DNA from: DATBLZ01 sp036555065
GTDB lineage: Bacteria; Pseudomonadota; Gammaproteobacteria; Steroidobacterales; Rariloculaceae
DNA: 64,000 bases
Direction of reading: 5' to 3'
Assembly: GCA_036555065.1 (NCBI GenBank)
Contig: DATBLZ010000028.1
Coordinates: 1-64,000, forward strand
A program made the position numbers and the translations under genes. Positions 33,559 to 41,538 of this stretch are shown here, one piece after another. Under the pieces are notes generated by a model, which was given only the letters and a program-made list of their open reading frames with translations, searched no databases and was not told the origin of the DNA. Position 1 is the first letter of the stretch; every line of letters begins with the position of its first letter.

Positions 33559-34998
33559 ATGACGAGAACAGTCGCGGCTAGAGCCGCTCCCGCAGGCCCG
33601 CGTCCGCATTCGTGCGGGAGCGGCTTCAGCCGCGATTTTTTCCGGGTCGTGGCAATCGCGGCGCTCGCTTTCTCACAAGGTGCTTACACTCAGCCACCCG
33701 GCGGGTTCGGGCCGCGCGGTCCGCAAATCGAGAACCTGCCCAAAGAGCCGACGGCCGTCGTGTTGCCTACGCTCGTGGGAGAGGTCACGGGGCCGGGCCC
33801 GATGTTCGACTCCGCGCCGTCGCAGGCCAAGGGGCTCGACCCCGCGCACTTCGGCTACGTGACGCGCGAATACTTCGTTTCCGGAACCGCTGACGGCCGG
33901 CCATACACGACACGCGTCGTCGTGCGCCGACCCGGGGACGACCGCAAGTTCAGCGGGCTCGTGCTCGCCGAGTCGATGCACGGCAGCGGCTCGGCGCACG
34001 GATTCGAGTTCAACGCCGTGTACCTCATGGACTCCGGCCACGCGGCCGTCGAGATCGTGACGACTTCACCCGCGCAGTTCGTCGCTTTCAACGCCGCGCG
34101 CTACGGCAACATGAAAGTCGAAGACGGCCAGGCCAACGACATCCTGGCGCAGGTCGGCGCGCTCGTTAAGAGCGACACGGGACCGCTCGCAGGGCTCGCC
34201 GTTCGGAAGATGGTGCTGTTCGGCACGTCGATGAGTGCCGGCACGCTCATCAACTACTTGCCGGCGCACATGGTCTATCGCACGCCCGACATGAAGCACG
34301 TATACGACGGTTTCATCCCGACGTCGAACGGCTCGACGATTCAGGAGATCGACGTTCCGTTGATCCAGATGCCGACGTTGCTCGAGATCGAAGCCAACGT
34401 GCCGCGGCGTCAGGACGGCGACGAGCCCGGCAAGCAGTACCGGCTCTACGAGTTCGCCGGCATCGGCCACGTCGATTCGCGCGACAACGTGCGCTTGATT
34501 CCGAATCCATGCACGCGGTCGCTGAGCACCGTGCCGGTTCAAGCCTACATGGCCGTCGGCCTCTATCACCTATTCCGTTGGGTCGACGAAGGCATCGTGC
34601 CGCCACGCGCGGACCGAATTTTGCTCGACCGCAACACCGGCAATGACGGCTCGCAGGCGGCCGACGACGCGCACGGAAATCCGTTGGGTGGAATCCGCAC
34701 ACCCTATGTCGACGTTCCCGTCGCGAAGTACGGAGCCAGTATCACGGCGATCGATCCGGTGATACCGAACGCGAGCGCTTACGTAACGGCGAATGGCCTG
34801 CAAGGCGCGCAGATCATGTGCCGCTTGAGCAATTACCAAGAGCCGTTCTCGGCTGCGAAGCTCCGCGAGCTCTACGGCACTAAGCGGAATTTCGAGCGCA
34901 TGTTCGCCACGCGCCTCGGTGCGCTCGAGCAGCAGGGCTGGTCGCTGCCCGTGTATCGCGAGTTGATTCTCGGCGACGCGGCCGTGGTCGATTTCTAA
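33559..34998 (+). CDS. Exported alpha/beta-hydrolase-domain protein (PF20091-like) with REP-derived N-terminus
   Basis: A 479-residue protein. The body has an alpha/beta hydrolase pattern with the nucleophile elbow LFGTSMSAGT (Gly-Thr-Ser-Met-Ser in place of GxSxG), an LAESMHGSGSAHG segment and IGHVDSRDN near the C-terminal third, resembling 'alpha/beta hydrolase domain-containing' proteins often found with PQQ and MBL genes. GAGAGGA before the ATG at 33559 supports that start, which means two REP copies (33572-33594 and 33612-33635) are translated, giving CGSGFSRDF at 19-27 ahead of the hydrophobic VVAIAALAF. A GTG after the REP pair would give a short signal peptide instead. Confidence 0.75.
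   Translation: MTRTVAARAAPAGPRPHSCGSGFSRDFFRVVAIAALAFSQGAYTQPPGGFGPRGPQIENLPKEPTAVVLPTLVGEVTGPGPMFDSAPSQAKGLDPAHFGYVTREYFVSGTADGRPYTTRVVVRRPGDDRKFSGLVLAESMHGSGSAHGFEFNAVYLMDSGHAAVEIVTTSPAQFVAFNAARYGNMKVEDGQANDILAQVGALVKSDTGPLAGLAVRKMVLFGTSMSAGTLINYLPAHMVYRTPDMKHVYDGFIPTSNGSTIQEIDVPLIQMPTLLEIEANVPRRQDGDEPGKQYRLYEFAGIGHVDSRDNVRLIPNPCTRSLSTVPVQAYMAVGLYHLFRWVDEGIVPPRADRILLDRNTGNDGSQAADDAHGNPLGGIRTPYVDVPVAKYGASITAIDPVIPNASAYVTANGLQGAQIMCRLSNYQEPFSAAKLRELYGTKRNFERMFATRLGALEQQGWSLPVYRELILGDAAVVDF
33572..33635. repeat. REP pair inside a coding region, locus 4
   Basis: Facing copies: minus orientation at 33572-33594 (GCGGCTAGAGCCGC) and plus orientation at 33612-33635 (GCGGCTTCAGCCGC). Both lie within the first 26 codons of the alpha/beta hydrolase gene if its ATG at 33559 is used. 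Confidence 0.75.
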
Positions 34999-34999
34999 C

Positions 35000-35075
35000 G
35001 TGGGAGCGACTTCAGTCGCGACTCTTACGAGGCCTCGCGGCTAAAGCCGCTCCCACAGAAAAAGCCGCTCCTACA
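35000..35075. repeat. REP cluster, locus 5 (three copies)
   Basis: Plus-orientation copy at 35000-35023 whose stem reads GCGACTTCAGTCGC (both arms changed together), a minus-orientation copy at 35035-35055 (GCGGCTAAAGCCGC), and a truncated minus copy at 35062-35075. The cluster starts one base after the alpha/beta hydrolase TAA and ends 20 bases before the convergent EF-hand gene. It may act as a two-way terminator. Confidence 0.75.
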
Positions 35076-35095
35076 GACAGGGCTACTGCGGCGGG

Positions 35096-35389
35096 CTAAT
35101 TCCCCGGAGGCGGGCCGCCCTGCGGACGCGGACGCGTGTCGAACTCTTGCTTCGAGACCGATCCATCCTTGTTCGCATCCCAGCGGCCGAAGACCTCATC
35201 GGCGCTGACTGCGCCGTTCGGACCGGCGCCCAGCGTCGCAACCCAGGCGGCGACCTCTTCCTTCGAGAGCGAGTCGTTCTTGTCCGTGTTGAGCCCATCC
35301 CACGTCGGCGGCGTGAATTGCTGCGCGGATGCGAGCTGCGCGCCGAGCGCGAGCGCCAAAGCTGATGCCAATGAAATGTGCGTTCTCAT
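35096..35389 (-). CDS. Exported EF-hand protein
   Basis: A 97-residue secreted protein: signal peptide to about residue 22 (LGAQLASAQQ), then two calcium loops, DKNDSLSKEEV (about 36-46) and DANKDGSVSKQEF (about 71-83). The C-terminus is Pro/Gly-rich (RPQGGPPPGN). Small periplasmic EF-hand proteins are thought to buffer or sense calcium. It is divergent from the PQQ alcohol dehydrogenase gene with 114 bases between starts. A link to that metal-dependent enzyme is possible but only inferred from position. Confidence 0.82.
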   Translation of the reverse strand: MRTHISLASALALALGAQLASAQQFTPPTWDGLNTDKNDSLSKEEVAAWVATLGAGPNGAVSADEVFGRWDANKDGSVSKQEFDTRPRPQGGPPPGN

Positions 35390-35503
35390 GTTCTAGTTTT
35401 CTCCACAGGTGAGTTGCGGAAATCGCGCGGCGATTATAACGCTGCGGCGCGGTGCGATGGTAAGCTGCGAGTGTCGCCGTATAACGACAACAACGGTATA
35501 CCG

Positions 35504-37204
35504 ATGAATAGAACCGCAGCTGCCCTGTGCTTGGGCCTCGCGCCCATGTTGGCGCTCGCGCAGCCGATCGAGAACTACAGCGTTGTGACCGATGCGCGTC
35601 TTTCGAGCCCGGCGCCCGAGGATTGGCTCATGTACCGGCGCACGTACGACGGCCAGGGCTACAGTCCGCTCGCGGCGATCAATACGCGCAACGTCGCGCG
35701 GCTCGCGCCCGTGTGGACGTTGTCGACGGGTGCGAACGAAGGCCACGAAAGCCCGCCGATCGTCAACGACGGCATCATGTTCGTGACGACGCCGTTCAAC
35801 CGTTTGCTCGCGATCGAAGCGACCACAGGCCGCGTGCGCTGGGCGTATCAACGCCAACTTCCCGCCGACATGCAGATGGCCCATCCGACGAATCGCGGCG
35901 CTGCCCTTTACGGGAACAAGGTTTACATGGCGACTTCGGACGCGAAGCTCGTCGCGTTCGACGCGGCGACGGGCGGCGTCGTATGGGAGAAGGAAGTCGC
36001 CGACTATCGCGCGGGTTACTACATGACGCTCGCGCCGCTCGCCGTGCACGGCAAGATTCTCGTCGGCGCCTCGGGCGGCGAGCGCGGTATCCGCGGGTTC
36101 GTCGTCGCATACGACGCCGAGAGCGGCGAACAGGCGTGGAAGACCTACACGATTCCCGCGCCGGGCGAGCCCGGCAGCGAGACCTGGACCGGCGATTCAT
36201 GGCGAACGGGCGGTGCGCCGACGTGGGTCACGGGCACCTACGATCCGGCGCTCAACCTCACCTACTGGGGCACGGGCAACCCCGGTCCGTGGACCGGTGA
36301 CACGCGCCCCGGCGACAACCTCTACACGACCTCTGTCGTCGCGTTCGACGCCGACACGGGGGCGATCCGCGGCCATCACCAATACCACTGGAACGACTCG
36401 TGGGATTGGGACGAAGTCGACGCACCGCTCTTGATCGACGTCGCCCGCGGCGGGCGGACGATTCCGACGCTCGTGCATCCGGCTCGTGACGGCTACTTGT
36501 GGATTCTCGAACGGCGCGCGCAAGGCATCGGCTTCGTCGATGCATTTCCGTACGTGTACCAGGATGTCTTTACGGCGATCGACCCGGAGACGGGGCGTCC
36601 CGAATACGACATGGACAAGAAGCCGGCGATCGGCAAGCCCGCGACGTTCTGCCCGTCGCTCCACGGCGGGAAGAATTGGCCGCCGGCCGCATATAACCCC
36701 AAGACGCGCCTGCTCTACGTGCCCGCGAACGACAACCTCTGCACGACGATGGTGGGCGAGGCCACCGAGTACGTGCCGGGCCGCGGATTCACGGGCATCA
36801 CGGGTGTGACTGCGACCTTGCGTGAAGGCGCCGACCATGTCGGCGAGCTGCAAGCGTGGAATCTCGCAACGGGAGAGCGTGTCTGGACACACGAGTACGG
36901 CCCGTTTGCGAATTGGGGGCCGGTGCTCACGACGGCCGGTGGTCTGGTCTTCTCGGGCGGCACGGCGGATCGCTACTTCCGCGCATTCGATGCGCGTACG
37001 GGCGAGCTGCTCTGGCAGTCTCGCCTGAGCTCGGGCGTGCTCGGCGCTCCCGTCGCGTACGAAGTCGACGGCAAGCAGTACATTGCCGTGCAGGCGGGGT
37101 GGGGTGTCGATTCCGTCGCCTCGCAACGCCGCGTCGACGGTTTTTTCAATCAGGAGACGATCGTGCCGCAGGGGGGCGTCGTGTGGGTCTTCGCAGTCGA
37201 ATGA
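35504..37204 (+). CDS. PQQ-dependent alcohol dehydrogenase, Asp-Trp-Asp metal motif, no vicinal cysteine pair
   Basis: A 566-residue exported eight-bladed quinoprotein (signal peptide 1-20, MLALAQ). Typical blades: WLMYRRTYDGQGYSPLAAIN, GASGGERGIRGFVVAYDAESG, GTGNPGPW and RPGDNLYTTSVVAFDADTG. The catalytic Asp301 is followed by Trp302-Asp303; an Asp two residues on is the mark of lanthanide-binding dehydrogenases (XoxF, PedH), where calcium enzymes have Ala or Ser. The Cys-Cys pair next to PQQ in most alcohol dehydrogenases is absent: that loop reads DMQMAHPTNRG. No heme-c domain follows. Its stop overlaps the MBL gene's start by 4 bases. Confidence 0.88.
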   Translation: MNRTAAALCLGLAPMLALAQPIENYSVVTDARLSSPAPEDWLMYRRTYDGQGYSPLAAINTRNVARLAPVWTLSTGANEGHESPPIVNDGIMFVTTPFNRLLAIEATTGRVRWAYQRQLPADMQMAHPTNRGAALYGNKVYMATSDAKLVAFDAATGGVVWEKEVADYRAGYYMTLAPLAVHGKILVGASGGERGIRGFVVAYDAESGEQAWKTYTIPAPGEPGSETWTGDSWRTGGAPTWVTGTYDPALNLTYWGTGNPGPWTGDTRPGDNLYTTSVVAFDADTGAIRGHHQYHWNDSWDWDEVDAPLLIDVARGGRTIPTLVHPARDGYLWILERRAQGIGFVDAFPYVYQDVFTAIDPETGRPEYDMDKKPAIGKPATFCPSLHGGKNWPPAAYNPKTRLLYVPANDNLCTTMVGEATEYVPGRGFTGITGVTATLREGADHVGELQAWNLATGERVWTHEYGPFANWGPVLTTAGGLVFSGGTADRYFRAFDARTGELLWQSRLSSGVLGAPVAYEVDGKQYIAVQAGWGVDSVASQRRVDGFFNQETIVPQGGVVWVFAVE

Positions 37205-38118
37205 AAACCTCGCGGCTGAAGCCGCTCCTACACGCGCTGATTGGCACCACCGTAGTCGCCGCGAGCGCCGCGGCGCAGCCGCCCGAGGCACCGGAAGTCA
37301 CGGTTCAATCCCTGGCGCCGGATCTGCACTTGCTCTTCGGCGCCGGCGGCGGTCAGGTCGCGGGCAACGTGCTGGCCTTGCTCGGCGCGGACGGCGTTGT
37401 GATCGTCGACACGGGATTTCCGGCGTTCGTGCCGAAGTATCGTGCGGCGATCGCCGCGCTCGGCGGCGGCGAAGTCCGCGTCGCGATCAACACGCACTGG
37501 CACGACGACCATGCCGAGGGCAACAAGGTATTCGGCCCGGACGGCTCCGTGCTCGTCGCGCACACGAACTCGCGCGAGATGCTGATGCACGACAACAAAG
37601 TCAACGTCGTGCGAACCGTGCTCGATCAACCTGCTTATCCTGCAGCCGCGCTGCCGGTGATTACTTACGACGAGCGCACCGAGCTCTTTCTGAATGGTGA
37701 GCAGATCGTGCTCTTGCACTTCGCGCGCGCACACACGGCCGGCGATACCGTGGTGATCTTTCGCGAGCACAACGTCGTGCACATGGGCGACGTCTTTCTT
37801 TCGGCCGCATATCCTTTCTTCGATGTCGACAACGGCGGCGACTTCGACGGTTTGATCGAGTTTTGCAGTCGCGTTCTCGAGGAGATCGATGCGGCAACGG
37901 TCGTCGTGCCCGGTCACGGGCGGGTCGCAACCACCGCGGACCTCGCGGCCTACGTCGAGATGCTGCGTATCGTGCGCAGCCGCATCGCGGCGCTGATCGC
38001 CGACGGCGCGACGCTCGAGCAAGTCGTCGCCGCCGAGCCGACGCGCGAGTGGGACACCAAGTACGGCAACCCGAGGACCTACTTCATCGACCGCGCGTAC
38101 GAAAGCCTGGCGCGGTAG
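37201..38118 (+). CDS. Exported metallo-beta-lactamase-fold hydrolase coupled to the PQQ dehydrogenase
   Basis: A 305-residue MBL protein with the complete motif His99-Trp-His101-Asp-Asp103-His104 (INTHWHDDHAEGN), a His in RAHTAGDTVV, Asp in HMGDVFLS and His in VVPGHGRVA. It resembles the quinoprotein-relay-system MBL proteins that accompany PQQ enzymes; their substrate is unknown. The start ATG overlaps the dehydrogenase TGA, so the pair is cotranslated. Codons 4-11 (SRLKPLLH) are a REP element read as protein; they supply the positive n-region of the signal peptide, whose hydrophobic part is LIGTTVVAASAAA. Confidence 0.85.
   Translation: MKTSRLKPLLHALIGTTVVAASAAAQPPEAPEVTVQSLAPDLHLLFGAGGGQVAGNVLALLGADGVVIVDTGFPAFVPKYRAAIAALGGGEVRVAINTHWHDDHAEGNKVFGPDGSVLVAHTNSREMLMHDNKVNVVRTVLDQPAYPAAALPVITYDERTELFLNGEQIVLLHFARAHTAGDTVVIFREHNVVHMGDVFLSAAYPFFDVDNGGDFDGLIEFCSRVLEEIDAATVVVPGHGRVATTADLAAYVEMLRIVRSRIAALIADGATLEQVVAAEPTREWDTKYGNPRTYFIDRAYESLAR
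37210..37232 (-). repeat. REP element inside a coding region, locus 6
   Basis: A complete copy in minus orientation (GCGGCTGAAGCCGCTCC) occupying codons 4-11 of the MBL gene, 5 bases after the PQQ dehydrogenase stop. Confidence 0.8.
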
Positions 38119-38157
38119 CCCGCAAACTACATACAGCCACGGAGCTTTAGGCTAATC

Positions 38158-38177
38158 ACACGAGGATCGTGTATATT
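38158..38177 (+). promoter_or_regulatory. Promoter element and palindrome upstream of the second VapBC pair
   Basis: A perfect inverted repeat ACACGA-GGA-TCGTGT (38158-38172) abuts a -10 box TATATT (38172-38177), about 30 bases upstream of the antitoxin start. No convincing -35 is present; an autorepressing antitoxin could bind the palindrome. Confidence 0.5.
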
Positions 38178-38206
38178 CATGCCACGGCCGCAATGTGGTT
38201 TCCATC

Positions 38207-38449
38207 GTGAGAAACGTCACCATCACTCTGGACGAAAAGACTGCCGCATGGGTTCGCGTACACGCGGCGGAGCGTGGAAAGAGCGTGTCCCGGTTCGTAA
38301 GCGAGATGTTGCAGGAGCGGATGCGCGAGGCGCGCGCATACGACCGCGCGATGCGCCGGTTCCTGGCGTCGAAGCCCATGAAGTTTCAATGGGCCGCGGG
38401 CCGTAGACCTAAGCGCGAGGAGTTGCATGACCGCGCCGGTCTTCGTTGA
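38207..38449 (+). CDS. Ribbon-helix-helix antitoxin, CopG/VapB type
   Basis: An 80-residue protein from a GTG at 38207: MRNVTITLDEKTAAWVRVHAAERGKSVSRFVSEML is a textbook ribbon-helix-helix (beta strand 1-8, helices about 10-22 and 27-40). A second in-frame GTG at 38195 would add four residues. The C-terminus (FLASKPMKFQWAAGRRPKREEL) should contact the toxin. It overlaps the PIN gene by 23 bases. Confidence 0.78.
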   Translation: MRNVTITLDEKTAAWVRVHAAERGKSVSRFVSEMLQERMREARAYDRAMRRFLASKPMKFQWAAGRRPKREELHDRAGLR

Positions 38450-38948
38450 CACGAACGTTTTCGTTTACGCGCGCCAGGTCAACGAGCGCGTGCGGCAACC
38501 CCTGGCTGCGGAGTGGATCGAGCGACTGTGGCGTGAAGAAGCCGGTCGTACGAGCATGCAGGTGCTCAGCGAGTGTTATGTCAGCCTCACGCGGAAAATC
38601 AAGCCGGCAATTACGCGCGAGGACGCTTGGGAGCACGTCAGCGACCTTCTGACCTGGAATCCGCAACCGACCGATGTCGAGCTCCTAGGGCGGGCGCGCG
38701 AGATCGAGGACCGGTATGGCTTGAGTTGGTGGGACAGCCTGATCGTGGGCGCCGCGGAATTGCAGAACTGCGCTCTACTGCTCACCGAGGACCTTCAGGA
38801 CCACGCCGTGTACGGTGGCGTCACCGTGCGCAACCCCTTCAGCCTCGGAGTATCGGAGGGAATGGCGACCTACACGCCCGCGCTGCGGGCCGTTTCGCGA
38901 CATCCGCCGCGCGGCAGGCCGCGCCACCCCCTGGTTTCGTCGGCCTGA
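38427..38948 (+). CDS. PIN-domain ribonuclease toxin, VapC type, with C-terminal extension
   Basis: A 173-residue PIN protein. The acidic ligands are Asp8 (VFVDTNVFVYA), Glu49 (LSECYVSL), Asp103 (SWWDSLIVGAA) and Asp122 (LTEDLQDH). The family fold ends near GGVTVRNPFS (about residue 138); the remaining 35 residues are Arg/Pro-rich and may be an unused extension or the result of a lost stop. RNA target unknown. Together with the preceding antitoxin it makes a second, unrelated VapBC pair. Confidence 0.83.
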   Translation: MTAPVFVDTNVFVYARQVNERVRQPLAAEWIERLWREEAGRTSMQVLSECYVSLTRKIKPAITREDAWEHVSDLLTWNPQPTDVELLGRAREIEDRYGLSWWDSLIVGAAELQNCALLLTEDLQDHAVYGGVTVRNPFSLGVSEGMATYTPALRAVSRHPPRGRPRHPLVSSA

Positions 38949-38959
38949 TCGCGCTTCCG

Positions 38960-41413
38960 TTACGTCTCGGCGCGTAGCGTCAAGGCCGGGTCGACGCTTG
39001 CGGCGCGGCGCGCCGGCACGAACGCCGCGAGCGCCGCGACGGCGAGCAGCACGGCGGTAACTCCGACCGCGGTCGTGGGATCCGTCGGGCTCACCTCGTA
39101 CAAGAACGATGCGATCGTGCGCGTCAGTGCGTACGCGACCACCAAACCGATGCCGATACCGAGCAGCGCCGCCGCCAGCGCCGAGCGAACTACGGAGCCG
39201 ACCACGGTGCTCTCGTTCGCGCCGAGCGCCATACGCAGGCCAATCTCGGAAGTGCTCTGCGAAACCGTGTAGCTCAACGTGCCGTAGAGGCCGACGGCCG
39301 CGAGCACGAGCGCGAGTAACGCGAACGAGCCGATCAGCGTGAGCTGTGTGCTGCGGCCCGCGAGCTCGGCGTCGAGAACCTCGCTGAGCGCGCGAACGGT
39401 TGCAACGGGCTGGTCGGCGTCGATGTCCCAGACGGCTTGGCGCACCGCCGGACCGAGCGCGAGAGGATCGCCGCTCGTCCGCACGACGAGCTGCTGTGGC
39501 CACATGAGGCTGAATTCTCCGTCGTCGCCGACCTGGTCGATCGACGCGTAGACCTCGGGGAATGCGGGCGCGTCGAGGCCGTCCTGACGCATGTCAGCGA
39601 CGACGCCGACGACGGTGAAGAGTGTCTCGATGTCGCCGAGGCCGAAACTGAACCGTTTCCCGATCGGATCCTCGTCGGGCCAATGCAGCCGCACCATGGC
39701 CTCGTTGATGACGGCGACGGGCGGCGCGTCACGCGTGTCGCGCGCGTCGACGAACCGGCCGCTCACGAGCGGCACGCCGAGCGCCTCGAGATATCCGGGG
39801 CTCACGCCTCTGTTCTGTGCGACCGTGCTGAACAGCTCTTGTTGACCGGGGCGCGGACGACCTTCGACGAACGTGATGGAGCGCAGACCCTTGATCACGA
39901 GTGGCGCAAAGTTCGTATAGCCGGCGTTTTCGACACCCGGCAACGCGCGCACTCGCTCGAGCACACGTTGGTAGAAGGTATCGCGATCGGCCGCAGTGGG
40001 ATGACGCGATGAGGACAGCGGGGTATCGACGAGCAAGACGTCTTCGGTATCGAAGCCGGGATCGACGGCCAACACCGCCGCATAGCTGCGCAGCAACAGC
40101 CCGGCACCCGCGAGCAGCACGACAGTCAACGCGATTTCCGCGACGACGAGCGTCGTGCGCAACCGTTTCGCTTTCGTGCTATGAGCGCCGACGGATCTGC
40201 CGAATGCGGCGCTGAAATCTCGGCGCGCGGCCGCGAACGCGGGTCCGGCCCCGAAGAGCAGCACGGTCACGAGCGTCGCGCCGACAGTCAATGCAAGCAC
40301 GCGCGAATCGAGGGCGAGCGTCGTGCTCGCCGGCAGCGTCGCCGGCAGCAACCGTGTCAGATAGCCGAAACACGCGGCCGCGAGACCCAAGCCGAAAACG
40401 ACGCCGAGCCCGGCCAGGACGCCACTCTCCGTCAAAAGCTGGCGCAGCACGCGGCCCTGCGCGGCGCCGAGTGCCTTGCGGATCGCGAGCTCTTTCTGTC
40501 GCACCGTCGCGCGCGCGAGCATGAGGTTTGCGACGTTCGCGCACGCGATCAGCAACACGAGCCCGACGGCGCCGAGCAGCGCCAGTACGGTAGGACGGAC
40601 GTCGCGCGTAGTGAGGCCGCCGCGCACGAGCGTCTCGCGCAGCGGCACCACGGCGACGGGCTGGCCGGTCGAATTCTCGGCGCGAAGCGCGTCGGCGACG
40701 GCGTTCATCTCGGCCTGCGCCGCTTCTATGGAAACGCCGGCGCGCAGCTTCGCAACCACGGACCAGATGAACGCGCCGTCCTCGGCCAAGAGCTCCGGCG
40801 CGAACGCCGTCGCGATGAACACGTCCTTTTCGCCGTAGGGGAAGCGAAAATCCGGCGGCACGACGCCGACGACGGGATGCGGGGTGCCGTCGAGCGTGAG
40901 CGTGCGGCCGATAGCTGCGGGGTCGCCGTTCAAGCGGCGCCGCCAAAACCGCTCGCTGACCACGACGGCCTCGCTCGCGCCGTCGTCGGGCGCGAACGTG
41001 CGGCCAAGGATGGGTGCCAAACCGATCGTTGCGAACAGATTCGGCGTCGTGCGCACGGCCGCGAGCCGCTCCGGCTCGCCTTCGCCGGTAAGGTTCATGC
41101 TCGAGGGCACGACGGCCGCCATTTCGTCGAACGATGTCGCGCGCTGACGCCACAAATCGAAGTTGCGGGGCGGGGGCTCGAGACGCGGCGGGCCGCCGAC
41201 CGAAGACATATCCACCCATAAAGACACGAGCCGCTCTTCGTTTGCGAAGGGCAGAGGCTTGAGCCATACGGCGCTCACGAGGCTGAAGATCGCGGACGTT
41301 GCGCCGATGCCGAGCGCCAGCACGGCCACGGCGACGACCGTGAAACCGGGCGTGCGCAGCAGTGCGCGGGCGGCGTATCGCAAATCGCGTGCTAAATCGG
41401 TAAAGAACGACAT
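38960..41413 (-). CDS. ADOP-type FtsX/MacB-like permease, no ATPase or PadR neighbour
   Basis: An 817-residue membrane protein from Met at 41413 (MSFFTDLARDLRYAARALLRTPGFTVVAVAVLALGIG). Layout: one N-terminal helix, a MacB_PCD periplasmic domain, three helices with LLIACANVANLMLARATVRQKELAIRKALGA, a second periplasmic domain, and three C-terminal helices with SEIGLRMALGA. This duplicated single-chain layout defines ADOP permeases, first described in Acidobacteria. No ATP-binding protein is encoded nearby, and no PadR regulator is adjacent, unlike the paralogue at 52766. Substrate unknown; antimicrobial or lipid export is typical for MacB relatives. Confidence 0.85.
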   Translation of the reverse strand: MSFFTDLARDLRYAARALLRTPGFTVVAVAVLALGIGATSAIFSLVSAVWLKPLPFANEERLVSLWVDMSSVGGPPRLEPPPRNFDLWRQRATSFDEMAAVVPSSMNLTGEGEPERLAAVRTTPNLFATIGLAPILGRTFAPDDGASEAVVVSERFWRRRLNGDPAAIGRTLTLDGTPHPVVGVVPPDFRFPYGEKDVFIATAFAPELLAEDGAFIWSVVAKLRAGVSIEAAQAEMNAVADALRAENSTGQPVAVVPLRETLVRGGLTTRDVRPTVLALLGAVGLVLLIACANVANLMLARATVRQKELAIRKALGAAQGRVLRQLLTESGVLAGLGVVFGLGLAAACFGYLTRLLPATLPASTTLALDSRVLALTVGATLVTVLLFGAGPAFAAARRDFSAAFGRSVGAHSTKAKRLRTTLVVAEIALTVVLLAGAGLLLRSYAAVLAVDPGFDTEDVLLVDTPLSSSRHPTAADRDTFYQRVLERVRALPGVENAGYTNFAPLVIKGLRSITFVEGRPRPGQQELFSTVAQNRGVSPGYLEALGVPLVSGRFVDARDTRDAPPVAVINEAMVRLHWPDEDPIGKRFSFGLGDIETLFTVVGVVADMRQDGLDAPAFPEVYASIDQVGDDGEFSLMWPQQLVVRTSGDPLALGPAVRQAVWDIDADQPVATVRALSEVLDAELAGRSTQLTLIGSFALLALVLAAVGLYGTLSYTVSQSTSEIGLRMALGANESTVVGSVVRSALAAALLGIGIGLVVAYALTRTIASFLYEVSPTDPTTAVGVTAVLLAVAALAAFVPARRAASVDPALTLRAET

Positions 41414-41538
41414 GACCGTCACAAAGCAAACCCCGTGCCAATACCCAAGTCTAAGCTCGAGGTCGATCCGGAGGTGCGCAACGTCCCGGAATCGCACGCG
41501 CCATCCCGGGAGCGGGACGGACACGTACGCGCCTTTGC

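Noticed and set aside
16668..38948. Genomic island carrying the toxin-antitoxin pairs
   Set aside because: No integrase, tRNA boundary, direct repeats or visible change in base composition; housekeeping genes lie among the pairs.
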